NCBI GenBank assembly: GCA_038317375.1
Contig: JBBQBM010000031.1
Coordinates: 1 to 7,593 of the forward strand
Reading direction: 5' to 3'
Length of the DNA: 7,593 bases
Source: JBBQBM01 sp038317375
GTDB taxonomy: Bacteria > Patescibacteriota > Saccharimonadia > Saccharimonadales > JAGQMS01
Both the position numbers and the translations under genes were made by a program. Shown here piece after piece: positions 1-5,321 of the stretch (the stretch's first letter is position 1; the number at the start of each line of letters is the position of its first letter). Below the pieces are notes generated by a model, which saw only the letters and a list, made by a program, of their open reading frames with translations, ran no database searches and was not told where the DNA came from.

Positions 1-481
1 TACCTTTTAGATCTGTCTTATTAGAAGCTAAAACAGCTTTTTTAGCTAGTTTATCGGCCTTTTTAGATTCTGGAGTCTCTTCAACCTTCTTCTTAACCGT
101 TTTCTTTACAGAAGCTTCGCTTGAAAGCCCCACAAAGCTAACTCGAGCCATAGTCGAATTGTCGCCACGACGATAACCATCGCGCTTAACGCTCAAATGA
201 CCGCTATTTCGGCCGCCTAGTTTTGGCGCAAGGTCGTCAACCAACTTGTGAGCAGCTTCAACATTTGCCACTTTAGAAATTATTTGCCGGCGGTTATGTA
301 GGTCGCCTATCTTAGCTTTGGTTATCAGCTTCTCGACATACGGAACAAGTTCCTTAGCCTTCGGCAAGGTAGTAACAATCTCTTCGTGCTTAATCAAATT
401 AGCTGCAAGGCCTTTAAGTAAAGCTCGTCGTTGATCGTTTTCGCGGCCGAATTTGCGGCCTTTGTATCCGTGTCGGTGCAT
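1..481 (-). CDS. rplQ: 50S ribosomal protein L17 (bL17), 3' end cut by window edge
   Basis: L17 is a bacterial large-subunit protein that binds 23S rRNA near the exit tunnel. The frame opens at ATG (479-481) and runs 160 codons to the window edge without a stop, so the C-terminus is missing. The conserved core is clear: MHRHGYKGRKFGR at residues 1-13, TTLPKAKELVPYVE at 37-50 (family TTLPKAKELR..VE), NRRQ at 63-66, and GYRRGDNSTMARV at 102-114 (family GFRAGDNAPMA). The core ends near residue 120, where E. coli-type L17 is almost finished. Here at least 40 more residues follow, rich in Lys, Ala and Glu, so the protein has a charged C-terminal extension of unknown length. It starts 2 nt after the rpoA stop with only a weak GGA-type ribosome binding site, which suggests coupling to rpoA. 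It is the usual last gene of the alpha operon. Identity is secure; only the tail is uncertain. Confidence 0.96.
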   Translation of the reverse strand, partial: MHRHGYKGRKFGRENDQRRALLKGLAANLIKHEEIVTTLPKAKELVPYVEKLITKAKIGDLHNRRQIISKVANVEAAHKLVDDLAPKLGGRNSGHLSVKRDGYRRGDNSTMARVSFVGLSSEASVKKTVKKKVEETPESKKADKLAKKAVLASNKTDLKG

Positions 482-483
482 AT

Positions 484-1428
484 CTAGATTTCCAGTTCCG
501 CCATCTTCTCTTTAACTTCGTCAAGCGCCTTACTTCCGAAACCTTTTAGCTCCTTAAGTTCGATGTCATTTAGCGAGAATAGGTCTTTTAGAGTATGGAT
601 CTCGTTATTTATGAGTGCATTCGTGGTGCGAGCTGAAAGATTTAGGTCTTCAATCGGTACCATAAGCTCCGCAGGGTCTTCATCTCCCAATGTTCCATCC
701 TCGTTAATGGTCTTTGCAGTCAATGGTGCGCCTGCTTCTACTGTTGTAGAACCAGCAAGAGCGGTGTATTGATTGACTAATATTGCCGCAGCTTCTTCAA
801 AGGCCTCTTTTGGAGTCAATGAACCATCGGTGTCAACCGTAATGTTAAGTTTGTCTAAGTCTGTAATCTGCCCAACACGGGTGTCTACTACGCTGTACCG
901 AACACGGTGGACGGGACTAAAGATAGAATCAATAGCAATCATATCTGATGGCTTTTTATTAGCGCTCTCTTCGATCGATCGGTATCCACGGCTAACATCA
1001 ACTATTAGATCCATAACTACCTTAGATTTGTCGTCGTCGATAGTACAAATTACGTGTTTTGGGTTAACAATCTCGACGTCAGCTTGTTTAACAATGTCTG
1101 CAGCCGTGACAGCACCTTTACCTTTTTTCTCAATTCTAAGATTAACTGTCTCGTTACCGAAAATCTTAAATCTGATGCCCTTTAGATTTAGCATGATATC
1201 AACGATATCTTCCTTTACTCCTGGGATAGTCGTAAATTCGTGTGTTGCTCCTTCAACTTTGAAGGCAGTTACAGCTGCGCCAGAAATGCTCGAGAGTAAT
1301 ACTCGTCTAAGGCTGTTGCCTAAGGTCATTCCGTAGCCGGTGTGTAGTGGCTCAATCACGAAAGTAGCGCTAGTTGCACTGTGTTCCGTAATGCTGGCTA
1401 AGATTGGTGTATGGATCGTTTTTGACAT
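484..1428 (-). CDS. rpoA: DNA-directed RNA polymerase subunit alpha
   Basis: Alpha dimerises to nucleate assembly of RNA polymerase, and its C-terminal domain contacts promoter DNA and activators. The protein is 314 aa, normal for the family. N-terminal domain: residues 1 to about 228, with the dimerisation/assembly motif LGNSLRRVLLSS at 36-47 and KEDIVDIMLNLKG at 72-84. A flexible linker of about 25 residues, rich in Gly, Glu and Asp, follows. The C-terminal domain is about 255-314: it has LNLSARTTNAL (262-272), in which R267 and N270 match E. coli R265 and N268 that bind UP-element DNA, and the helix-hairpin-helix KGFGSKALDEV (295-305). I chose the ATG at 1426-1428: it has GGGAG 5 nt upstream and gives the usual MSKTIHTP-type N-terminus. 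A TTG ten codons further up would overlap rpsD and has no such site. The gene lies between rpsD (10-nt gap) and rplQ, as in the standard alpha operon. Stop is TAG. Confidence 0.97.
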   Translation of the reverse strand: MSKTIHTPILASITEHSATSATFVIEPLHTGYGMTLGNSLRRVLLSSISGAAVTAFKVEGATHEFTTIPGVKEDIVDIMLNLKGIRFKIFGNETVNLRIEKKGKGAVTAADIVKQADVEIVNPKHVICTIDDDKSKVVMDLIVDVSRGYRSIEESANKKPSDMIAIDSIFSPVHRVRYSVVDTRVGQITDLDKLNITVDTDGSLTPKEAFEEAAAILVNQYTALAGSTTVEAGAPLTAKTINEDGTLGDEDPAELMVPIEDLNLSARTTNALINNEIHTLKDLFSLNDIELKELKGFGSKALDEVKEKMAELEI

Positions 1429-1433
1429 ATGGT

Positions 1434-1438
1434 CTCCC
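1434..1438 (-). promoter_or_regulatory. Shine-Dalgarno site of rpoA (decides start)
   Basis: The minus strand reads GGGAG, then a 5-nt spacer (ACCAT), then ATG at 1428. It directly follows the rpsD stop (1439-1441). It fixes the rpoA start at 1428 rather than at the upstream in-frame TTG at 1458. Confidence 0.8.
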
Positions 1439-2059
1439 TTATCTTGAGTAATACTCAACTATTAATTGTTCATTGATATCTAATTCAGCATTTTCACGGG
1501 TCGGTAAGCTCTTAACTACAATCTTGAACTTCTTACGATCGACGGTTAGCCAGTCTGGAATTAAATCCGGGTTAGCCGGGCTTAGGTCGTCAATTCGAGT
1601 GAAATATTCGCGTTTTTTGCTACCATCTCTTAAAACTACTTCGTCGCCGACTTTTAATCGGATAGATGGAACATCGACTCGCTTGCCATTAAGTTCAAAG
1701 TGACCGTGGTTAACGAGTTGGCGCGCACCTTGGCGCGATACTGAGAAACCACATCGATAAACAGCATTGTCCATACGTTGCTCAAGATACTGCAATAGTA
1801 CTGCTCCAGATTCGCCCTGGCGTTTCATGGCTTCGTTCATAAGTTTTTCGAATTGTCGTTCTAAAAGGCCATAAAGTCTCTTAACTTTCTGCTTCTCCCT
1901 GAGCTGTAAAGAATATTGGCTAGTTGTTGGGCGTCGTCCACGACCGGCTTTTTCACCAGGTTTTGCAGTGCGCTTTGCTAGGTACTTATGAGCCTTCGGG
2001 TGAAGAGCATAGCCCTCACGACGGCTTTGTTTGACGATTGATACTCTATCTCGTGCCAT
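1439..2059 (-). CDS. rpsD: 30S ribosomal protein S4 (uS4)
   Basis: S4 is a primary 16S rRNA-binding protein that nucleates 30S assembly and lines the mRNA entry channel. Length 206 aa equals the E. coli protein. The N-terminal domain carries SRREG (12-16) and the family signature LQLREKQKVKRLYGLLERQF (51-70). The S4 RNA-binding domain covers about 96-157: RMDNAVYRCGFSVSRQGARQ (95-114), then VNHGHFELNGKRVDV. The C-terminus DINEQLIVEYYSR (194-206) is typical. The N-terminal four-cysteine zinc site of some S4 proteins is absent; the only cysteine is C103, so this is the C-minus form. The ATG at 2057-2059 lies 3 nt after the rpsK stop and is preceded by AGGAGAGG, a strong ribosome binding site inside the rpsK end. 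In E. coli S4 represses its own operon through a pseudoknot ahead of rpsM; no room for that structure exists here, since rpmJ and rpsM are 3 nt apart. Confidence 0.98.
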   Translation of the reverse strand: MARDRVSIVKQSRREGYALHPKAHKYLAKRTAKPGEKAGRGRRPTTSQYSLQLREKQKVKRLYGLLERQFEKLMNEAMKRQGESGAVLLQYLEQRMDNAVYRCGFSVSRQGARQLVNHGHFELNGKRVDVPSIRLKVGDEVVLRDGSKKREYFTRIDDLSPANPDLIPDWLTVDRKKFKIVVKSLPTRENAELDINEQLIVEYYSR

Positions 2060-2062
2060 GGA

Positions 2063-2527
2063 TTAACCTCTCCTAGCCTTTCTCGGCCGGCAACCGGCGT
2101 GCGGCATACTTGTCTTATCTTTGATAGATTCGATCTGTATATTAAGTGCCGATATAGCACGGATTGCAGAGTCACGACCCTGTCCAATACCCTTAACATA
2201 GACATCTGCTCGGCTCATTCCATTGTTTTGTTTAGCCATCGAGATTGCTTTTTCAACTGCAACTTGTGCGGCGTATGCGGTACCTTTTTTGCTACCCCTA
2301 AAACCTACCGCACCTGAGCTAGCTCCGGCTATAACGCCGCCGACTGAATCAGTGATCGTAACGATTGTATTATTAAAAGTCGCCTGGATGTGAATTTGAC
2401 CACTAGGTACTGTGCGCTTGAGCTTCTTCTTTTTGGTAGCTGCTTTTGGTGCTTCGGTAGCAACAACTGATGGATCGGTTACTTGAGCTTCTTCAGATAT
2501 TACTGGTGTGATTTTTTCGTCAGTCAT
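2063..2527 (-). CDS. rpsK: 30S ribosomal protein S11 (uS11) with extended N-terminus
   Basis: S11 sits on the 30S platform and helps shape the E site and Shine-Dalgarno cleft. The core is unmistakable: SGQIHIQATFNNTIVTITD at 42-60, GFRGSKKGTAYAAQVAVEKA at 75-94, VKGIGQGRDSAIRA at 111-124, and the C-terminal PHAGCRPRKARRG (142-154). At 154 aa it is about 25 residues longer than E. coli S11 (129 aa). The extra part, residues 1 to about 30, is acidic and Ala/Pro/Val-rich and is followed by a KKKKLKR stretch. No ATG, GTG or TTG codon occurs between the ATG at 2525-2527 and the core, so the extension is part of the gene as written. The residue that is isoaspartate in E. coli S11 (from Asn in PHNGCRP) is Ala144 here, codon GCC. 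The start lies 3 nt after the rpsM stop and has no visible Shine-Dalgarno sequence, so translation probably depends on coupling to rpsM. Confidence 0.97.
   Translation of the reverse strand: MTDEKITPVISEEAQVTDPSVVATEAPKAATKKKKLKRTVPSGQIHIQATFNNTIVTITDSVGGVIAGASSGAVGFRGSKKGTAYAAQVAVEKAISMAKQNNGMSRADVYVKGIGQGRDSAIRAISALNIQIESIKDKTSMPHAGCRPRKARRG
2067..2074 (-). promoter_or_regulatory. Shine-Dalgarno site of rpsD
   Basis: The minus strand reads AGGAGAGG within the last rpsK codons (Arg-Arg-Gly), with a 7-nt spacer to the rpsD ATG at 2059. It is among the strongest ribosome binding sites in the window. Confidence 0.75.
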
Positions 2528-2530
2528 GAT

Positions 2531-2917
2531 TTAAGTTTTAGCCGCTACTTTCTTTGCTGTTCCACCAACTGTAATCTTCTTGCCTCGTCTGGTTCGTGCA
2601 TTTGTTCGTGTCCGCTGTCCACGCGACGGTAGGCTCGCCTTGTGCCTTAGCCCTCTGTAGGCGCCAATATCCTTTAACCGTTTGATATTAGTTGTCACAA
2701 CTCTCTGCAAATCACCTTCAACCATATATGTACTGTCGATTGTTGTCTGGATCCGACTAATTTCGTCCTCTGTTAGTTGCTTAACTCTTACCGTTGGGTC
2801 AATTTTGGCTGACTCTAAAATAGTTTGGCTTGTTTTTGGGCCAACTCCATAAACATATGTCAATGCAATCTGAATTTGTTTTTCGCTTGGTATGGTAATC
2901 CCGCTAATTCGAGCCAT
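2531..2917 (-). CDS. rpsM: 30S ribosomal protein S13 (uS13)
   Basis: S13 lies in the head of the 30S subunit, contacts the P-site tRNA and forms inter-subunit bridges with L5. The 128-aa length is close to the family norm (about 118-125). Visible features: MARISGITIPSEKQIQIALT at the N-terminus, the helix-hairpin-helix YVYGVGPKTSQTIL (21-34), GDLQR (68-72), and the basic signature YRGLRHKASLPSRGQRTRTN (87-106) followed by ARTRRGKK, which reaches toward the tRNA. The C-terminal tail is Lys/Ala-rich. The ATG at 2915-2917 comes after tandem stops of rpmJ (TGA TAA), with AAGG 7 nt upstream. Gene order rpmJ-rpsM-rpsK-rpsD is the standard one. Confidence 0.98.
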   Translation of the reverse strand: MARISGITIPSEKQIQIALTYVYGVGPKTSQTILESAKIDPTVRVKQLTEDEISRIQTTIDSTYMVEGDLQRVVTTNIKRLKDIGAYRGLRHKASLPSRGQRTRTNARTRRGKKITVGGTAKKVAAKT

Positions 2918-2920
2918 TTA

Positions 2921-3037
2921 TCAGCCTTGCCTCTGTTTGTGTCGAGGCTTCAATTTATTAATAACATAAACACGCCCCTTACGGCGCACTATCTGGTCGT
3001 CTGGACTAATTTTTTTGACGCTAGCGCGTACCTTCAT
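2921..3037 (-). CDS. rpmJ: 50S ribosomal protein L36 (bL36), zinc-free form
   Basis: L36 is a very small protein that joins 23S rRNA helices late in 50S assembly. This reading frame has 38 codons from ATG (3035-3037) to TGA (2921-2923), exactly the common family length. It begins MKVRASVKKI and ends PRHKQRQG, both near-invariant in the family. In canonical L36 the zinc ribbon uses Cys11, Cys14, Cys27 and His33; here the aligned residues are Ser11, Asp14, Asn27 and His33, and the protein has no cysteine, so it belongs to the C-minus type that does not bind zinc. AAAGGA lies 7 nt upstream of the ATG, within a 28-nt gap after infA. A second in-frame-unrelated TAA follows the TGA at once. Presence between infA and rpsM matches the usual operon order. 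Confidence 0.96.
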   Translation of the reverse strand: MKVRASVKKISPDDQIVRRKGRVYVINKLKPRHKQRQG

Positions 3038-3044
3038 AAACTCT

Positions 3045-3050
3045 TCCTTT
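3045..3050 (-). promoter_or_regulatory. Shine-Dalgarno site of rpmJ
   Basis: The minus strand reads AAAGGA with a 7-nt spacer to the rpmJ ATG at 3037. It supports translation of this very small gene. Confidence 0.7.
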
Positions 3051-3065
3051 AAACATTAAACTGTT

Positions 3066-3284
3066 CTACTTGCGATAGGTAATCCGACCCTTTGTAAGAT
3101 CATAAGGTGTCAATTCTACCGTCACGCCGTCTCCGGGTACTAAGCGAATGTAATTCTTGCGCATTCGTCCTGAGACATGAGCGATAATCCGATGGCCATT
3201 TTCTAGTTCCACAATAAATTGTGTACCTGGAAGCGTTTCTACAATCACGCCTGCGAGTTCGATTACTTCCTTATTATTAGCCAT
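3066..3284 (-). CDS. infA: Translation initiation factor IF-1
   Basis: IF-1 is an OB-fold protein that blocks the 30S A site during initiation and works with IF-2 and IF-3. The 72-aa protein is full length (E. coli 72). It shows VIELAGVIVETLPGTQFIVE (7-26), ENGHRIIAHVSGRMRKNYIR (28-47), and VELTPYDLTKGRITYR (56-71), nearly identical to the family consensus. I chose the ATG at 3282-3284, giving MANNKEVIEL, which matches other IF-1 proteins; an in-frame TTG three codons upstream (3293) is less likely. There is no Shine-Dalgarno sequence before the ATG. A promoter-like sequence in the end of secY would give an mRNA leader of only about 10-12 nt, so infA may be translated from a near-leaderless mRNA. 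adk and map, which usually sit between secY and infA, are absent; only 29 nt separate the two genes. Confidence 0.97.
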   Translation of the reverse strand: MANNKEVIELAGVIVETLPGTQFIVELENGHRIIAHVSGRMRKNYIRLVPGDGVTVELTPYDLTKGRITYRK

Positions 3285-3290
3285 AGAGTA

Positions 3291-3387
3291 CAACAGAGGT
3301 GCATTATACGGACTTATCTACCTCTTGTAAAGACTTTTTTTAAGAAGTTGGTAGACTTGTATACTCTGAAAGGCCCCACCTCTGTTG
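3291..3387. repeat. 11-bp perfect inverted repeat spanning secY end and infA leader
   Basis: The plus strand has CAACAGAGGTG at 3291-3301 and its exact reverse complement CACCTCTGTTG at 3377-3387, with 75 nt between. One arm lies at the predicted infA transcription start region, the other in secY codons (around Ser479-Val482). In a read-through mRNA the arms could pair and hide the infA leader; an mRNA begun at the internal promoter would lack the upstream arm. An 11-bp match could also be chance. Confidence 0.4.
3303..3331 (-). promoter_or_regulatory. Predicted sigma70-type promoter for infA and the alpha genes
   Basis: On the minus strand a -35 TTTACA (3331 to 3326, 5 of 6 consensus bases) is followed by exactly 17 bp and a perfect -10 TATAAT (3308 to 3303). 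The -35 lies in the last codons of secY (Phe498-Thr499), and the -10 lies in the secY-infA gap. Transcription would start near 3294-3297, about 10-12 nt before the infA ATG. It could drive infA, rpmJ, rpsM, rpsK, rpsD, rpoA and rplQ independently of the spc half. No other gap holds a comparable pair. Inferred from sequence only. Confidence 0.7.
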
Positions 3388-4822
3388 AGTTATTGTTATA
3401 GTCGTCATACGTTAGCATTAAAGCCTTTGACTCAATCTGACGTAGCGTCTCTAGAGCTACTGATACCAGGATTAGCATACTGGTGCCACCGATCTGGATT
3501 TGATTAGTTGGGAGCGGTAGGCTCGGGAAGTTCACGGCTAGAATTAGAAGAACATAAGGCATTACTGCTAAGAAGCCGAGCGCGAGGGCACCGTAGATAG
3601 TTAAATTGTTAACCACCCTTGATAAGTACTTCTCTGTTTCTAAGCCCGGACGTTTATCGGCAACAAAGCCTCCTTGTTTTTGTAGATTCTCGGCGATATC
3701 TTTAGCGTTGAAGGTTATATTCGTATAAATAAAGGTAAACGTAAAAACCAGTAAGAAGTACGCTATTGGATACAAGTACGGCTGCCAACCACCCTGCGAA
3801 TAAAGCTGTGCGGTGGGTTGTTGGAAAAGGTTTGTTAGATTCTGCCCAAGATGTGCCCAGGTAGGATTGGCGGAGTTGTGGATCAAACCACCTATAAACG
3901 ACGGTACTGACAGAAACGACAAAGCAAATATAATTGGTATTACGCCGGCTAGTATCATCTTCACTGGTAGTACTGAGCTAACATCCCCATAATTTCGGTT
4001 TCCTTGAACTCTTTTTGCATAGGATATGGATATCCGCCTGCCCGCCTCGTTCAAATAAACTACAAATAAAATCAGCAGTAAGGTTAATACGAGAATGGTA
4101 AGGCTAACATGCAACCCCCTACTATCTATTGGTAGAGTATGCCCTAATACCTCGAACTTAGCCGTATCGGTTACGGTTGAACTTATAAGTGTTCCGGCAA
4201 TTGACGGTAGGCTACTGACAACGCCCACTGTTATGAGCAAGGATATTCCGTTTCCAAGGCCGTTTTCAGTGAGTAGCTCACCGAGCCACATAAGGATCAT
4301 TGCACCGCCGGTTAGTGCGGCAACCATTAGTACCCAGCGCCCCGTGGTTGCACTAGACAAAACATCGCCTAGGCCACCAAACTGATTGGCGGATTGTCTT
4401 ACAATAAATATTGTTCCGATTGACTGGACAATCGCCAGTGGCAAGGTCAATATTCTGGTATATTGGCTAATCTTCTTTCGACCATATTCACCCTCGTCTT
4501 TTTGTAGATTTTCAAGTTTTGGAAACGCCTTAGTAAGAAGTTGCATGATGATCGACGACGTAATGTATGGGCCTAGGCCAACAAGCATAATTGAAAAGTG
4601 TGCTATTGCCCCGCCACTCAAAACATTTATAAAGCTCAAGAGTTGAGGAGTGTCTTGAGAAGCAAAGATATTATCGAGAACCTGACGTAGTTGCGCCGGT
4701 TCAGCAAAAGGAATAGGTATCTGCGAGAGAACTCTGAAAATAATGATCATAAAAAGCACAGCGAATGCTTTTTTTTGCATTTCGCGGTTCTTTAGTGAAC
4801 GCCATATCAGTCGCCACTTCAC
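3314..4822 (-). CDS. secY: Protein translocase subunit SecY
   Basis: SecY is the ten-helix membrane channel of the Sec translocon, moving proteins across or into the cytoplasmic membrane with SecE, SecG and SecA. The 502-aa protein is longer than E. coli SecY (443). Ten hydrophobic helices can be placed at about 18-36, 75-97, 121-141, 162-182, 190-212, 238-257, 287-309, 349-370, 405-430 and 446-462. Family motifs: plug and TM2 region FINVLSGGAIAHFSI (64-78), GRKKISQYTR (114-123), MWLGELLTENGLGNGISLL (178-196), GRRISISYAKR (261-271), KRPG (390-393) in the cytosolic loop whose Arg391 matches E. coli Arg357, needed for SecA-driven export, and GGTSMLILVSVALETLRQIE (445-464). The extra length is mostly in two external loops (about 213-237 and 310-348) and a longer C-terminal tail. 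The start is GTG (4820-4822); an in-frame TAA lies four codons upstream, so no earlier start is possible. AGGAGGG lies 12 nt upstream. Position after rplO is canonical. Confidence 0.98.
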   Translation of the reverse strand: MKWRLIWRSLKNREMQKKAFAVLFMIIIFRVLSQIPIPFAEPAQLRQVLDNIFASQDTPQLLSFINVLSGGAIAHFSIMLVGLGPYITSSIIMQLLTKAFPKLENLQKDEGEYGRKKISQYTRILTLPLAIVQSIGTIFIVRQSANQFGGLGDVLSSATTGRWVLMVAALTGGAMILMWLGELLTENGLGNGISLLITVGVVSSLPSIAGTLISSTVTDTAKFEVLGHTLPIDSRGLHVSLTILVLTLLLILFVVYLNEAGRRISISYAKRVQGNRNYGDVSSVLPVKMILAGVIPIIFALSFLSVPSFIGGLIHNSANPTWAHLGQNLTNLFQQPTAQLYSQGGWQPYLYPIAYFLLVFTFTFIYTNITFNAKDIAENLQKQGGFVADKRPGLETEKYLSRVVNNLTIYGALALGFLAVMPYVLLILAVNFPSLPLPTNQIQIGGTSMLILVSVALETLRQIESKALMLTYDDYNNNSTEVGPFRVYKSTNFLKKVFTRGR

Positions 4823-4834
4823 CTGAAAAACTTA

Positions 4835-4841
4835 CCCTCCT
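4835..4841 (-). promoter_or_regulatory. Shine-Dalgarno site of secY
   Basis: The minus strand reads AGGAGGG with a 12-nt spacer to the GTG start at 4822. It supports the GTG start. The spacer is longer than the usual 5-9 nt, so the GTG start and wide spacing may keep SecY output below that of the ribosomal proteins. That last point is inference. Confidence 0.7.
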
Positions 4842-4850
4842 AGTTAATTC

Positions 4851-5321
4851 TTAAACTTCTTTTATTTTACTCGACAAACTCTTAATCCGAGCAACTTTCG
4901 TGAAAGTGCCGCCAGCTTTATGAACAGCCTCAATAGCGTTCTTAGAAGCGCCCTGCAAACTCACCTTAAAACCTGACTTTAAATCTTCGTCAAACAAAAG
5001 TTTTACAGAGATTTTATTGTTTGGCACCAAGTTTGCGTCGGCAAGGATGTAATTGTCTATAGATTTTGTTTTTAGACTATTCAATTTAGAGGTATAAACC
5101 TCCGCCACAACAGGTCTTTTACTTGTAAACCCACGAAGCTTAGGAATACGCATAGCTAATGGCATTTGACCACCCTCGAAACCGGGTCGTACCCCACCAC
5201 CAGTTCGCGAGTTCTGCCCTTTTGTACCCCGACCGGCAGTTTTGCCTTGTCCGGCAGAAATACCACGACCAACGCGAGTTGTCTTTTTGGTACGCTTGAC
5301 GTTTAACTCGTTAAATTTCAT
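4851..5321 (-). CDS. rplO: 50S ribosomal protein L15 (uL15)
   Basis: L15 is a late-assembly 50S protein that threads into the 23S rRNA core. The 156-aa length is near the family norm (about 145). The N-terminal half is the Gly/Arg-rich extension typical of L15: VGRGISAGQGKTAGRGTKGQ (17-36), then NSRTGGGVRPGFEGGQMPLA (37-56) and RIPKLRGF (58-65). The C-terminal globular domain includes VSLQGASKNAIEAVHKAGG (120-138). The ATG (5319-5321) overlaps the rpsE stop TGA as ATGA, and GGAG lies about 8 nt upstream inside rpsE. In most bacteria rpmD (L30) stands between rpsE and rplO; here the 4-nt overlap leaves no room for it. The gene is followed by a 28-nt gap carrying the secY ribosome binding site. 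Confidence 0.98.
   Translation of the reverse strand: MKFNELNVKRTKKTTRVGRGISAGQGKTAGRGTKGQNSRTGGGVRPGFEGGQMPLAMRIPKLRGFTSKRPVVAEVYTSKLNSLKTKSIDNYILADANLVPNNKISVKLLFDEDLKSGFKVSLQGASKNAIEAVHKAGGTFTKVARIKSLSSKIKEV

Noticed and set aside
773..1336. Long plus-strand open frame of 187 codons opposite rpoA
   Set aside because: It lies wholly antisense to a well-conserved gene, has a Ser/Thr-rich composition typical of a shadow frame and no family resemblance. The same holds for the other plus-strand frames.
1429..1458. Upstream TTG start for rpoA adding ten residues
   Set aside because: It would overlap rpsD and lacks a ribosome binding site, whereas the ATG at 1428 has GGGAG at 5 nt and the family-like N-terminus.
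2086..2098. GCCGG/CCGGC hairpin with 3-nt loop near the end of rpsK, as a terminator
   Set aside because: The stem is only 5 bp, it lies in conserved coding sequence, and no T-run follows on the minus strand.
1978..2205. Minus-strand 75-codon frame across the rpsK-rpsD junction
   Set aside because: It is out of frame with two unmistakable ribosomal protein genes and shows no motif; the frame at 7228-7410 within rpsN is rejected for the same reason.
2918..2920. E. coli-type S4 autoregulatory pseudoknot ahead of rpsM
   Set aside because: Only 3 nt separate rpmJ and rpsM, and I see no comparable structure; any S4 control would have to act elsewhere.
3108..3113. Perfect TTGACA on the minus strand inside infA as a -35 box
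   Set aside because: At 16-18 bp spacing no -10-like hexamer follows; the 17-bp position reads GGGTCG.
3285..3293. TTG start for infA adding three residues
   Set aside because: The ATG at 3284 gives the usual MA-start of IF-1; the TTG would lie at the predicted transcription start and adds nothing conserved.
2921..5320. Recoded TGA (Gly) as in Gracilibacteria/Absconditabacteria
   Set aside because: TGA ends rpmJ and rpsE at exactly the expected protein ends, and no in-frame TGA occurs inside the conserved genes, so the standard stop meaning fits.
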